Shown piece by piece: positions 36,278 to 48,290 of a stretch of DNA of 64,000 nt. Under the pieces are notes generated by a model, which worked only from the letters and a program-made list of their open reading frames with translations, was not told the DNA's origin and made no database searches. Within the stretch, counting starts at the first letter, position 1; every line of letters begins with the position of its first letter. The DNA is taken from contig NEEC01000026.1 in the NCBI GenBank assembly GCA_002189035.1, forward strand, positions 558,001 to 622,000, given 5' to 3'. This DNA comes from Utricularia gibba (taxonomy: Eukaryota; Streptophyta; Magnoliopsida; Lamiales; Lentibulariaceae). Made by a program: the position numbers and the translations under genes.

Positions 36278-36282
36278 CTACA

Positions 36283-39050
36283 TCAATAAAAGAGCTATGA
36301 CTAATTCACTATTTCACCTATGTAGGTGTTTGAAATACATGTTACGGTATGCGCACCTTTTGATGTTAACAAGTTGGCTTCAATGCCTATTCACTTTCTT
36401 GAGATACACGCAATGCAACCCCAATAGATAGCATAGCATAGACAAGTTATTCTTTTTATAATTTTCACCACAAATTAGATCAACTAAGTGCAGGTTATAT
36501 GTTTTATATTTGATGAGGTTCCTCATGCGGAATGCACTGCCAGTTTTCTTTCCTTCTGAATATTCATCATCTGTAAGCCTTTGATCATTCAAAAATGTGG
36601 AATACAATAGGTGGAACATTATTAACTTTGGTCGTTTTGTAGCTTATGATAAGTTGATACATGAGTTACGATGTATTACAGTTCTCTCTAACATGTGGAT
36701 GGTCAAATGTTACGATGGGTGGACATCGGTGATTCCCTTGAAATCGGATAAGTATAGCATGAGAGGACAAACCGGTTAGTTGGATGTCAGTGATTCTCAA
36801 ATTTCATTAGCTATATAGTTGTTTCTTTTGGTTGGTATGCCTCTAATATGATATTTAAACATTTTGATGATTCCTTAAAAATGTTTAAATATCTAATATT
36901 TAATTTTCATTGTGCCCAATCAATAGAAACATGCTCCCAATATGGCCATGAATAAAGGGCATTAGTATACATATATAAATTCCATCATATTGAAAATAGT
37001 GATAATAATAGCAATAACAATATATGTATAACAATAATAATGACAACAGCAACAACAATAATAATAATAATAAAATAATAATAATGTATTTATAATTAAA
37101 AATGAATATGGTATATGGAAAGATTCTATTTAATAGAGTTAGTTTGAGTTTGCCCAATTATGTGACAAGTATGAATACAATACAATAATTAAGTCACATA
37201 ATGAAATAAATAAAAATTGAGAGTTCAACTAAGTACACGTTTTACTTCATATAAAGATTTAATTAGAAATTTACTTGAATCTAAAATTAATAAGTTAAAG
37301 AAAATGAATAAGAAAAAGACACATATATATTTTTTCTAACAATTTTTAATATATTAACTATTTTTAATATATTTTGTCCAAAATCACAATTTTCAATAAA
37401 TGTGTGTATTAAAAAGTATGCATAAAAAAAGTTTGTATTGTTTTTCAATATTTTTAAATAATGTATATACCTATACATTATTTTAAAAACGTTGATGTTT
37501 AAAAAATAATATAATATTAAATGTTCATGCTAAAATGATATATTTTGAAACATTTATATTGAATTTGAATAAAAAATTAAAACATTTGTACTATAACTTT
37601 GAGAAACATATGAGTCTAATCATAACCGATTTTTAAAATTTTTGTATTGAAACATATTTTTTCCCTACCCACATTTACTAACACCACTAAAATGCAATAA
37701 CGGCTATATAACACCACTAATTCCCTGAAATAATTGGATGGCATTTGGATGTCCTGTTGTTAAACGATGGGATCTCACTATTTCTGACCGTGTTGATAAA
37801 TAGCCTTCTATGAAATATGATTGTGCAAAGTGGCCCTATTCTATAAATCTTTGCAGAATAATTATACTCTTTAAAAAATAATTATTTTGTATTCAATTTA
37901 TATTTAAAATTACAATTTAATATTATTTTCATATAATTAATATTGCTTACATATAAATTTAAAATTCAGTTTAATACATTATAGATAAAATGTTATTCTA
38001 ATTATAAATATATTGACTTTTTGTGAATATTGAATATTTTTATTATATAAATATGATATTATATAATATTTAAAAAAGTAAAAGTTATAAAATAATAATC
38101 AATTTTCTAAAAAGCTCCATTATTTCCGTTACAGTTTTGGGAAAGTGAATGAATCGATGGTGGAGAAGGGAGAAATGGTGGAGATGAAGCGGGCACACCA
38201 TGTGGCGTGGCATGCTGAGTCTCCATTATGCTCTATTTTAGCAGCAGAGTGGAAGCATGACTGAACGAAGACACGACTCTAATCGCCCCCATTTATCCAA
38301 AAATAATAGTTAGTTTTTTCTGTTTTTAAAGCTTAGTTATGAGTTCTGACAGCATTCCTTTTGAGCATTCCCAATTCCGTTTTTTTCTTGCGGAGCATTT
38401 GCTGTCAGCATTTTTGCAAATCACAACGAATAGAACAAGCAGTATTGCAGCCATTCTGCAATACACGCAACCCAATCCATCAGCATTTTGTCAACCTTAG
38501 TTTACGGTTCAACAAAAAATGGGTGATCTGCGTTATTCGTGTGTATTTTGGCCTGGGGAGCCTTGGTCTGTGTCACCGAAGTAGCCGTCCATGTTTCGTT
38601 TTGGGCTGGTGGTCCACCTCGCCCACTCTCTCCAGCAGGGTTAGTGCTCGGCGTTCACACACCATATACGGAAAAAGTAAACAGGCTCCTGATCCCACAA
38701 CACGGACCGGACCGAGTTGAGTAACCAGAGTTGGAATTGTTTTTCAAACTTGGACGTGGTCGTCCAAGGCAATCATATCTATACATCTACCCAGTTTCCA
38801 TCTTAATCGGCGTTGAGTCTCAATTATTCAACGCGGGTATTGATCTTGACAAATGTATTAGTGTGTGTTTACTTGGATACAACGAGCAGAGAATGCAATT
38901 GTTTACTTTGATACGATCGCTATGACACTCAAACCGAGATAGATAGGTATTGTGCATTTGGGTGGGTTTTTGTTGTCTTTGCATTTCATTTGGGGTTTGT
39001 TTCGCATTTAATTTACGTGTCTCAGCAGGGCAGAGCTGTGGTGACCTCGC
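36283..39050. other. AT-rich spacer and upstream region of the CCCH gene
   Basis: 36283-36780 may continue the MULE-like relic; an open frame (36597-36779) is unrecognised. 36800-38100 is very AT-rich with AAT/CAA triplet runs (about 37020-37090). 38360-39050 becomes GC-balanced, with no supported gene. Confidence 0.4.
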
Positions 39051-39059
39051 GTTGAAACT

Positions 39060-39071
39060 TTGACTTTGACC
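39060..39071 (+). promoter_or_regulatory. paired W-box-like elements upstream of the CCCH gene
   Basis: TTGACT (39060-39065) and TTGACC (39066-39071) are adjacent WRKY-binding cores, about 100 bp before a TATA-like CTATATATATA (39161-39171). That spacing suits a stress-induced promoter. Confidence 0.5.
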
Positions 39072-39160
39072 GAAAGACAAAAAAGCAAAGAAAAGCCACA
39101 CCTTCCTACCGACTTCCTCCCCTCACCTTCACCGTCGGCTTCCGCTCATGACTATCATAT

Positions 39161-39171
39161 CTATATATATA
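39161..39171 (+). promoter_or_regulatory. candidate TATA box of the CCCH gene
   Basis: CTATATATATA, followed by a leader that appears to carry an intron: donor ACG|GTAATT at 39270 and acceptor CTCCAG|GT at 39492, six bases before the start codon. Confidence 0.5.
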
Positions 39172-39498
39172 CACGTCTGCCTTCCTTCAACCTCAACCTG
39201 CGTCCTCATTTCAGCCTTTTTGTTGACGCCCTTCTCTAGATTCTGACCGGAGTTCCTGTTCGCCCAACGGTAATTCCCCTCCTCCTCTTCTCTATGACAT
39301 ACTTGTGGGCGTCCGAGGATTTCTTCTGTTTCGGCGATCTCATCTTTGTCGCCAATGGTTACTGATTTTTTTTTTCGGAAAAATAAAACTATACAAATTC
39401 TTTCTTTTTTGCTTCCGTTGTCGAAAATTCCATCTTTTTCCTGTTAGCTTCTCTCGTGTGGTGCTTGATTCTTTGTCCGTCCCCTCCTCCAGGTCTCA

Positions 39499-41336
39499 AT
39501 GTGTCTAGGTCCGAAAATCAAGACCAACACTTCCGATTTGACGATGGTGGCTGGAAATCAAGTGGAAAGGGCAGAGTTTTCTCCAAAGTCTTGCACTAAA
39601 TTGCTTGAATTGGCAGCCATCGATGATTTGTCCGCCTTCAGATATGAAATAGAGATGATGGGTTCGAATTTGGATCAAGTGGGATTTTGGTACGGAAGAA
39701 GCTTCAATTCGAGGAAGATGGGGTTTGAAGAGAGAACCCTCTCATGATTGCCTCTTTGTATGGGAGCACTTCGATTCTAAAGTATATAGTTAACTCAGGC
39801 CAGGTTAATATCAACAGAGCTTGTGGCTCAGATGGTGCCACCGCGCTTCACTGTGCTGCCGCAGGAGGCTCATGGTCGTCGTTAGAGGCTGTCAAGATTC
39901 TGATCAACGCCTCGGGTGACGTTAACGCCGTTGATATGAAAGGGAAAAGGGCAGTAGACCTGGTCGCGCCATGTGTGAAAGCTTCCAGTTCCTCCAAGAG
40001 GAAAACGTTGGAGATACTGCTAAGTGGGGTTATCACAAGCACCAGTAAACTTGAGGAGGTAGAAGAGGGGAACTCTCCTAAGGCTACAAATGAAGGGAGC
40101 GAGAAGAAGGAGTACCCTATTGATATTTCCTTGCCTGATATAAATAGTGGGATATATGGAACTGATGAATTTAGAATGTATAGTTTCAAGGTCAAGCCTT
40201 GTTCCAGAGCATATTCTCATGATTGGACTGAGTGCCCTTTTGTCCACCCAGGTGAGAACGCACGGCGCCGCGATCTGACCAAGTATAACTACACCTGTGT
40301 CCCTTGTCCTGAATTCAAGAAAGGAAGTTGTGCCAAGGGAGATAACTGTGAGTATGCGCATGGTGTTTTCGAATCATGGCTTCATCCAGCCCAGTATAGA
40401 ACTCGTCTTTGCAAGGACGAAACCGGGTGTTCTAGGAAAGTTTGCTTCTTTGCCCACAAACGGGAAGAGCTCCGACCATTGTATGCGTGTACTGGCTCAG
40501 CCATGCCTTCTCCAAAGTCGGTTTCAACCACGTGTGTGGACTTGACAACATTGAGCCCTATGTCTCTGGGCTCATCTTCCATCACTTGTTCGTCTCCGAT
40601 GGGCGGAGGAATCTCTTGGCAGAGCAAGACCAATTTTCTGACACCCCCTACCCCTACTCTGCAGCTTCCCGGCAGCAGATTGAAATCAGGAATGAGTGCC
40701 AGAGAGATGGATGTAGACATGGAGATTTTGGGATTGGAGAAGGTTCGAATTCAACAAAGGCATCAACAGCTGGTTGAACAAATGTCGAGTTCTCCATGCA
40801 CATATAGCAGCAGCAGCAGTAGATTAGGAGGAGAGATAAAGGCAACCAATCTGGATGATATGTTTGGCTCCTATGATACGTCTCTGCTCTCTCAGTTGCA
40901 ATCTAGCCCCCCAGGAATGCAGATCCGGCAAAATTTGAAGCAGCTGAGAATGAGCTACCCTTCCAAAATGTCAACCTCGGGCGCTGTGGCTGCGGCAGTT
41001 TTAAACTCAAGATCATCATCTGCATTCACGAAGCGCAGCCAAAGCTTCATCGATCGTGGGCGGTCTAGCCTATCAGGGGGTGTTCCCTCAAAACTCTCGG
41101 AATGGAGCTCCCATGATGGAAGACTCGAGTGGGGGTTCAACGGGGAGGATTTAAACATGCTGAGGAAATCTTCATCCTTTGGGAATAGGAATGGGATTGG
41201 AATCGGATCGATGCCAACTCCTCCAAACCTGGAGGAACCGGACGTTTCTTGGGTCAATTCCCTTGTGAAGGAGGCAGAACCGCATGTTCATTGGCTGGAC
41301 CAAATGTACATGGAACAGGAGCAGATGGTGGCATGA
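39499..41336 (+). CDS. ankyrin-repeat CCCH zinc finger protein (RR-TZF), one frameshift
   Basis: RNA-binding, stress-regulated protein of the plant RR-TZF family (Arabidopsis TZF7-11, including SZF1). About 612 residues if a single base lost near 39737-39739 is allowed for. The first frame (39499-39747) starts MCLGPKIK and reaches the family hallmark KMGFEERT; the next frame resumes with MIASLYG at 39744 and is open to 41336. Domains: ankyrin repeats about 30-190 (GATALHCAAAGG), then the arginine-rich CHCH region C-x5-H-x4-C-x3-H (CSRAYSHDWTECPFVH), then CCCH finger 1 C-x7-C-x5-C-x3-H (CPEFKKGSCAKGDNCEYAH) and finger 2 C-x5-C-x4-C-x3-H (CKDETGCSRKVCFFAH). Near the C-terminus DVSWVNSLVKEA is the conserved tail motif. 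Coding region is intronless, with an inferred 5' UTR intron. Everything but the single base is intact. Confidence 0.9.
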
Positions 41337-41566
41337 GGCCATAACGCATTCCCTTCATTTCTTTTGTTTAATTCCACATCAAGTATATTTCTAGTTTCGA
41401 TACGGACATATCGCATTAAGGCCAGGGTAAACGAAAACGGAAATACATTCCAAAGCAATCAGCCCCCCATTCTAATCATTTTCTGCATACTTGCCGGCAC
41501 TTTTGAATGATATCCCAGAAATGATTATATTGGCACAACCGTAGAAAAAGAGCATCATATCCCCCC

Positions 41567-44518
41567 TCATTGACTGCCAATGAGCCTCTCCTTTCTGTAC
41601 GTCTCTAGCTGCTTCACCTTTTCCCAGTGGTCTACCTTCAAACATGTGTCACCAAAACTAGCAGACATCAAGCGGCCCATTGTGAGCCATCTGCGAGACC
41701 AAAACAACGTCATTGCAGTCGACTGTACCACAATAACAACGATTATAATTCATGTCACAAACCGGCTAAACTCTGCGGTTCCTAGACTTCTGTCTGCTTG
41801 TCGGGCCGCAACCAAGTCATCCTCGACCACCTGTCATGTTCAAGAGCGTTCAAGAAAAAGAGAAACAAGGGGCGAAAACCTGGATTCTCCAACCTTCTGC
41901 ATCTGAGGATCAATTGTATGAGTTTCCGATTTCAAGCTGGCCAGATACCATCTCCAACCATTCAAAATCTCTTCGCTGTAACTGAAATCATCACATTCAA
42001 CCGTGGATGGATGAAAAGGAAGAACCAAATCTGCCGGAAAAATCATTGATTTCCCTTCGGAAAGGATCAAAACTTGAATATCCGTTGCCATCTCCATTTT
42101 ATAATACGTGAAATCATACTCAACCTGATGATTCCAAGAGGAGTCCAAGTAAGGCAATGCAAGCTAGGTGGCAAAAGAGTTACAAGGATACCTTCTGCAA
42201 TTCCGTCAAGCGTTTGAATAGTTGGGCGTTTTCAGAGACAAGGGAGTCCAGCGACCCTGTTTGCAGCGAGGTCTCATCTATGGTTAAGTGTGAGCCTTCG
42301 GCTAACTGCAGAAACCCAGGGACCAACCTGTGGAGATAACGGGATAACTGAAGAAACTAAAATACCGAATCATATCACTACAACGAGAGAAGGAAAATAA
42401 TCAACTACCTATTTGTCCTGTAATCCTTCTTTGAAGCTAGGCGAAGAGAGTTCAGATTATCTACTGTGAGAGGCACATGTCGCGTGTACGGTAGAATGCT
42501 AGTTAAGGCACGCCTTAGTTGATTTCCGAATACAGACATTCTTTCCTCATCAAAACCTATAAGATTCAAGGATAGCTTCCCTATGGGCATGGAATCTGTT
42601 CTTGAGTGAACCTGCAAGAGAATTGATTCTTTGCTTATGTTCTCTTTGAAGGCTCCGGTAACACTACAAGTACTTTTTACCCTGGATAAAAGGTGCAACA
42701 ACATGTACTCAGCAGCTAAACTGTCATTCCCGAGAACAAATGTAAGGTGCCTTGTAAGACCTTCCCTTAGAGTTCTCTTCACATCTTGTGTTACCTGCTA
42801 TATCATACATAACTTCGATAAGGATGCTTCCTAATTAAAAGAAAGTGCAACAAGATTTTCAACTGACCTCCAGTGGGCAACTCACAAGAGAGTGATTGAT
42901 TGCAAATTTGCGATATGAAACACAATCAATACAAGGGACCTGCAGTGAAAACATCATGCAAGCTTGGAACCAGTCGTCTTCAAAATTTTCCAGACTAAAA
43001 CAAACTCAATGTAAACAATTTCTCCAAAAGGAAACCAACTTTATAAGTTGACAAGAGTAAGAGTAACCTTGGCACGTGACCCATGAAGCAATGGATCATC
43101 GCAGAATCCGTCCATCATATCATCTTTCTCAGTTTCTTCCATGATAAGCTCGGTCTCGCGAGTGAAAATGCCAACAAACTCAAAAACGCCATTTAGCGGC
43201 AAGTCTGACTCAGGGGAGTCATATACCTGTCCTTCAAGAAAATAACTTGGCGTGATTTAACAGAGGTCCCTTCCTTATAGGATATAGTAATTGGCATATA
43301 ACTGGTAGATTGACCTTGATTAGACAAGAAAATGGGGCTCCTTCATCACCAATGGCTGAATCCAACCTTGGTATGATGCGCTGAGCCATGTTATGGCCGT
43401 TTGATAGCTCGAGATGAGCATTATCTCCCCTCTGTGACACGAGAGGGGTAGTGTTAAGTTTTCAAGGCAAACCATATAAGCAGAAGAGTGCTAAAATAAC
43501 GTTTCTCTCGTCAAGCACGGCGTTTGGTTTTACTCACCATCTTTTTATTGTTAAGGGTATCCACAGGAGAATAAACACCTTCCTGTCATAGACTGCTTTG
43601 TCAGTTTCAGAACAAAGTAAATTTCTAAAGCATTAGAAGCACCAGCGCGTAGCCATATACCAACATATCAACATCAGGTATGGCTGAAGGATCTTCTCTG
43701 TGGCGCTTCTCCCTTGATTGATGCATGGAATTGACATATTGACTGGTAGCAGCTTCATAAGACACTTGGACCCATGAGCTCTGCCCAGGAACCTAAGAAG
43801 CCAGAGAAAAATTACACCATATGGCCACCAGCAGTAAGGCAGATCTAACAAAATATAGTAAACTTACAGGGACACAATAAAGCAGGCGGCGCTCCCAAAT
43901 CCTGGTATCTGACATGCCATCCATTGGGCAGGTTGGATTGCCATCAAACTTATTAGTAAGCCAGTTTTCTCCATCCTTGGCAAAAATAAAGGTAAAATCC
44001 AACTTAACGATGTGGCTATGCCATGCAGCTTTCATATAGATAGCATAACAACCATCGGTAACTTTGAGGAGGTGTACGAGAGACAGACAGGTATACCTTG
44101 TAAGCACCAACATAGTATTCGCTACCCAGCATGTCTTGTACCATACCACGAAATCTAACGAGCGTTTTGGGCTTAAGCCAATTGATGGTTGATGGATTAA
44201 GTATGGGCACCTAAGACAGGTATGCTTCAATTAAATGACCAAATCATGCCATCTCAAAATTACAGAAACTAAAACCAAAGTAACCCTAAACAGAAAAGAC
44301 GAGAGCAGCGGCGAAACAAAATGAAAAAAAAAAGAAAAAAAAAAACTAACATGAGAAATGCGACCATCATCAAAAAGAAACTGATGAAAAAGATCGGCAA
44401 CACCCCAATCCATGCCGTCGAGCGCAGGCGACTGGTCACTCGCCGCCACAGCCTCTCGGAAAGTCGATAGAACAACTCCGAGTGGGTTGTCAACAAAATC
44501 ATACCGCAAACCCACCAT
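41567..44518 (-). CDS. ETG1: MCM-binding protein ETG1 (MCMBP)
   Basis: A 596-residue nuclear protein related to Arabidopsis ETG1 (E2F TARGET GENE 1), which binds the MCM helicase complex and is needed for DNA replication and sister-chromatid cohesion. Fourteen exons join in frame with GT-AG borders: 44518-44351, 44210-44097, 43975-43868, 43792-43661, 43582-43538, 43431-43315, 43226-43068, 42939-42868, 42794-42681, 42611-42409, 42327-42192, 42124-41894, 41830-41763, 41690-41567. Family blocks are clear: MVGLRYDFVDNPLG at the start, LVRFRGMVQDMLG, IWERRLLYCVPV, GKLSLNLIGF, VEYDFTYYKMEMATD and a C-terminal KERL segment. Length is about that of the Arabidopsis protein. No lesion is visible. The start is at the first ATG and matches the family N-terminus. 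Confidence 0.95.
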
Positions 44519-44601
44519 CTTCGTTCTAACTCCTAGGTCTTTTGTCGAAGAGTGTTACGCCTAATGTACCCAGTAGTGTGTCACGCCAGGAGCCTGGAAG
44601 C

Positions 44602-44630
44602 TTTCGCGCCAAATTGTTAATTATTCCCGC
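44602..44630. promoter_or_regulatory. two E2F-like sites upstream of ETG1
   Basis: TTTCGCGC (44602-44609) fits the E2F consensus TTTSSCGC exactly, and ATTCCCGC (44623-44630) fits in all but the first base. They lie about 84-112 bp before the ETG1 start codon. ETG1 in Arabidopsis is named for its E2F control, so conserved cell-cycle regulation is likely. Confidence 0.7.
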
Positions 44631-44639
44631 CAATTTGTA

Positions 44640-45432
44640 GCTCAGCAAATTACGATGTCGGAACAAATTTCCTTATTTATTGAGGCCCAGACCCAGATGA
44701 CAAAGACCGAAGGATATGGATTCAAGTGTGTTTCAAATTCTTTTGTATGAAAATTCATTTTTGAAAAAAAAAATTCAACTTTATGAAAAGCGTAAATAGT
44801 AGAGTATGACTTTTCGGTAATAATTGATTTTTAAAAATGAATTTTAATATTGATTTTACAATTATTAATACCCATTTGTTATAAATAATCATAATTACTA
44901 AATACTTTCAATTTTACATCATCATTTTAATATAAATCTATTTAAATTAAATAATAATATAAAATATATCTTTTTAAATTTATATACTTATAAAATATGA
45001 TTATTAGTAAATATGATTAAATATGCTATTTAATTAAAAAAATAATTCTCATTTTTTATATTTTATAATAAATCAATTTTATAATAATTATTTTCAAATG
45101 CACATCACTTTTCATTTCTATTTGAATTTCAATTGTATTAGAATCACCTTTGAAAAGGTTTCCCCAAACATACCATGTGACTTGATGCCCCTTCTCATGA
45201 AGGTGTTTAATTTATTATTATTATTATTTCTTTTTATAATATGCTATATTAGGCTTAATAATTTTTAAAAATATTTCAAATTATTTGAAAAAATATTGAT
45301 TATTATTTAAATGTATTGAATCGATTCACTAATTTATTCATAGGTTGGACTTGAAACAAATTTAAATCCAATTTATACCCATAATTTTAAAATGTTATTT
45401 TACGTTGGTATGAAACCGGGGTTTTGTTGTGT
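44640..45432. other. AT-rich spacer
   Basis: Between ETG1 and the CxxC gene. Very AT-rich from 44740 to 45390; no gene or repeat with clear ends. Confidence 0.5.
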
Positions 45433-46094
45433 TCAACTTTGGGAGAAGAGCCTGACGAAGAAATTGGAAGAGGTAGGCCGGGCGTTGTTCTCCGGGTCCA
45501 GGCATGCGACGTGTACGTATCTTCCAAACTTGTCCACTTGTCTGGGCTGCCCGTCTGTATTCCTGTTGCAGACTCGGCACTTCTTGTCCACCCATCCTTC
45601 TTCCACATACTGCCCCTCCACTGCTCAACAACAATCACACACTTGATTCATCTCAATCATGATTTTCGAATGCCTTTCATTTTAGTAGCGTAGCATACCA
45701 TCAATGTATGATTTGAAAAAATCCTTGTAAGTTCCGCCGATTTTCCTCCTCAGAGCCTTGTACTGTATGCAACAAGTACTTCAGGAATCAAAATCATCGA
45801 GAAGCGTCAGGCAATAGCTAAGGGAGACGATCTTGCCTGATCTCTGGTCATCCTTCCACCCGAACGTGTCGCCTCCCTGGCTTCTTCCAGAAGCTCGGCA
45901 TCTTTATCTGATCTCACCTGCGAAAAATCAAGCGCATCCAAGAACGATGGCTGCCTCCTCGTAGCCTCTTTGTTCTCTTCCCCAGCATCTTTTCTGCTGC
46001 AATTCACTCGCACGAGTTGTCGTGGTTTCCTGCTAAAACCATCGCCGCCAAGACCCATAGGGAAAGACAACACATCGAAACCTCTCGTGCCCAT
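45433..46094 (-). CDS. small conserved CxxC plant protein, function unknown
   Basis: Three exons, 46094-45837, 45762-45699 and 45620-45433, encode 169 residues. The first intron has a GC donor in a strong context (CAG|GCAAGA), the second is GT-AG. The product has a basic, Ser/Arg-containing N-terminus (residues 1-37) that could be an organelle transit peptide, then a charged helical part (DALDFSQVRSDKDAELLEEA; TYKDFFKSYI). The C-terminal module is C122-x2-C125 ... H144-x2-C147 (CRVCN...GRYVHVACLD), which looks like one zinc site. I recognise the pattern EEGWVDKKC and RYVHVAC as that of a conserved but unnamed plant family; I cannot name a function. The smooth three-exon fit and the conserved-looking ends support a real gene. 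Confidence 0.75.
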
Positions 46095-46919
46095 GCCTGA
46101 GCTGCCAATGGGGAGGGCGATGCATATACATTTATATTAAAAATAAATACATACATATAATTTCATGGCATTGGCACACTACCCCTTATCACCACAGCCT
46201 TTGCTTCTATTCGACGTGGCCTTTGGTGGTCTTTGGATGGAGTCATGGAGCTTATTGATTCCACACTCGTAACATTTTCTGTGAGCCTTTCATATCATAT
46301 CCTCTGCCCTGTCCACTAACTCTACATGGAATCTCGTATTGTAAGGAAAGATACGAAGATGGAACACCGTATACCTTACTGTAATCCACGGTTTCATTCT
46401 GCACTTTTGCCTTTTTCACAATCCTCATGGAAACTGAAAGTGAAACAACGAACAAGTTCAGCTCTCTGCGCATGAGCAAGGGACCGGCTACACTGGTAAA
46501 CCAGATATCCGCAAGGTACAAAAGTGAACCTCAGAAAAAACACCGTCACCTCCAACAAACACCAAACCAATCTGATCTCAGGCGAGGCAATAGATCAGAT
46601 GGAAGAAGCGACATTGCAGGCAGACTGTGAATTGTCAAAATGGACATCAACATAACTACAATGCACGGCAGAAACAAGATCATCACTGCTACGGATGGCC
46701 CAAAGAACTCGCCTTGAACATAACCGCAAGATAAAGATCCTTTACAAGACGGGATTAGTGATCATATTCGTCAACAGAAGGATGCGCGGATCACTAACCA
46801 AGTTTATTTCAGCTCAGCGAGTATATAGAAAGAAAAACAACTTTAACAACTTCACCCACCCACTCGAGTTCCCTCTCAAACCAGTGCGTAGCAATCCAAC
46901 CGTCTTCTTGACGACAAGC
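46095..46919. other. spacer and probable 3' UTR of the Mn-SOD gene
   Basis: One minus-strand open frame (46521-46252) has no recognisable domain. I found no trace of the missing Mn-SOD segment here. Confidence 0.4.
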
Positions 46920-48290
46920 TCACCTACTTGAGTGGACGCCAGATTCCTTCTCGTAAACATCACCGACATATTTCCAATTGATGAAAATTGTGGATCCACG
47001 GAGACTCATAAGCATCAAAAAAACTACCTGCAAGTAGTATGCATGCTCCCACACATCAATACCCAGTAACGGTACCAAATTTGGTCCTTTAGTAACAAGT
47101 GGATCCTGCAGCAAAAGATGGCCATAATGAACAATCATGCGTTACCTCAACCCCGGGTCACATCAAAGGAAAAAATGGCATTCATGTTCCTGGACAAGCT
47201 TGTTCCGGTTTGCAACTATGGCATTCCATCTAACCTGATTTGCAGTTGTCTCGACCAGCAAGTGCTTTGATTCTTTATCCAACCCCAACCACTAGAAATG
47301 TCCAGGATCTGAGTTGAGCTACTCGTACGGAAACTTCTCTTACAACGTAATGAGACCAAAGGGGTCATTGCAATCTTACCACCCATCCAGATCCCTGTAA
47401 TGCAGCCCCTTCTGTGGTAACCTTCTGGATTAGCGCTTCGAAGGAGCCAAAATCCTCGTCAATGGCCCAGCCTAGAGAACCCTTAGGAGGGTCCCCTCCT
47501 CCTTCCTGCCAAACAAATTAAAAATTATTTGAGAAATCTTACCCAGTTTTGTAAAATGAACTAAAATATCGCCTTACCTGCACAGGCGCGAGGTTCTTCC
47601 AGAAAATCGAGTGATTGATATGACCTGTTTTTTTTTTTTTTTGAAAAAAAAAGCAAGGTAAACCAGGTTCCACAGGAACTACCAAATTGGCAAGACCATG
47701 AATCAACGAAACGTCCTGATATTGTTAATGAAAATCTGCAATTTTCGCCTGTCTTCCCTTAGTAGATTAAACTAAAATTAGCGCAAGAATTGCAAAGTCT
47801 AGAAGCAAAATCCCATGTTTCGAAAACGGTACACATCCAAACGCACTGGATATTGTTCAGACTCAGCATTAAATCTCAATTTTGCAATTCAAACCAATCA
47901 AGACAATCCCAAGCTCAAAAGCAAATAAGAATCCTAAGGAATATTCCGTCAGCGAGATAAAAACAACGAGAGAGAGAGAGCAAAGAACAACGCTGCCGAG
48001 GACCAACCTCCGCCGTTGAATTTGATGGAGCTATGCAGCTTGACGACGGTCGAGGCGTCCCCTCCGGATATGGCAGCATCCAGCTGCTCGAGAGCCTTGT
48101 TGTAATTTGTTATGTAAGCCTGGTGATGCTTCTGGTGGTGGAGTTGCATGATTTCGCCGCTAATGGCCGGCTCTAGGGCGCCGTAGTCATATGGAAGGTC
48201 AGGCAAAGAGAAGGTGTGGAGCCCTCGGAGTGCCAAACGCAATGGCAAGGCTCTCACAGTCTTCCCGGCAAGAAGGGATCGGAGCGCCAT
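46920..48290 (-). CDS. MSD1: mitochondrial Mn superoxide dismutase, altered C-terminus
   Basis: Converts superoxide to hydrogen peroxide and oxygen in the mitochondrial matrix. Exons 48290-48008, 47624-47578, 47505-47380, 47291-47235 and 47105-47028 fit GT-AG borders in frame. The first ATG (48290, [18 protein letters not shown]) gives an Arg-rich transit peptide before [17 protein letters not shown]. Metal ligands are present: His in [10 protein letters not shown], His in INHSIFW, and Asp and His in DVWEHAYY. After YYLQ (47028) the family continues with about 15 conserved residues (YKNVRPDY...) before INWKY. Here the frame reads straight through a GTAGTT that looks like a donor, into 15 unrelated residues ([15 protein letters not shown]), then rejoins [14 protein letters not shown] and stops at 46920. 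Total 232 residues, the normal length. Function of this copy is uncertain. Confidence 0.85.
47960..47981. repeat. GA microsatellite in Mn-SOD intron 1
   Basis: A GAGAGAGAGAGAGAG run just downstream (minus strand) of the first Mn-SOD exon. A 15-T tract at 47627-47642 lies at the other end of the same intron. Confidence 0.7.
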
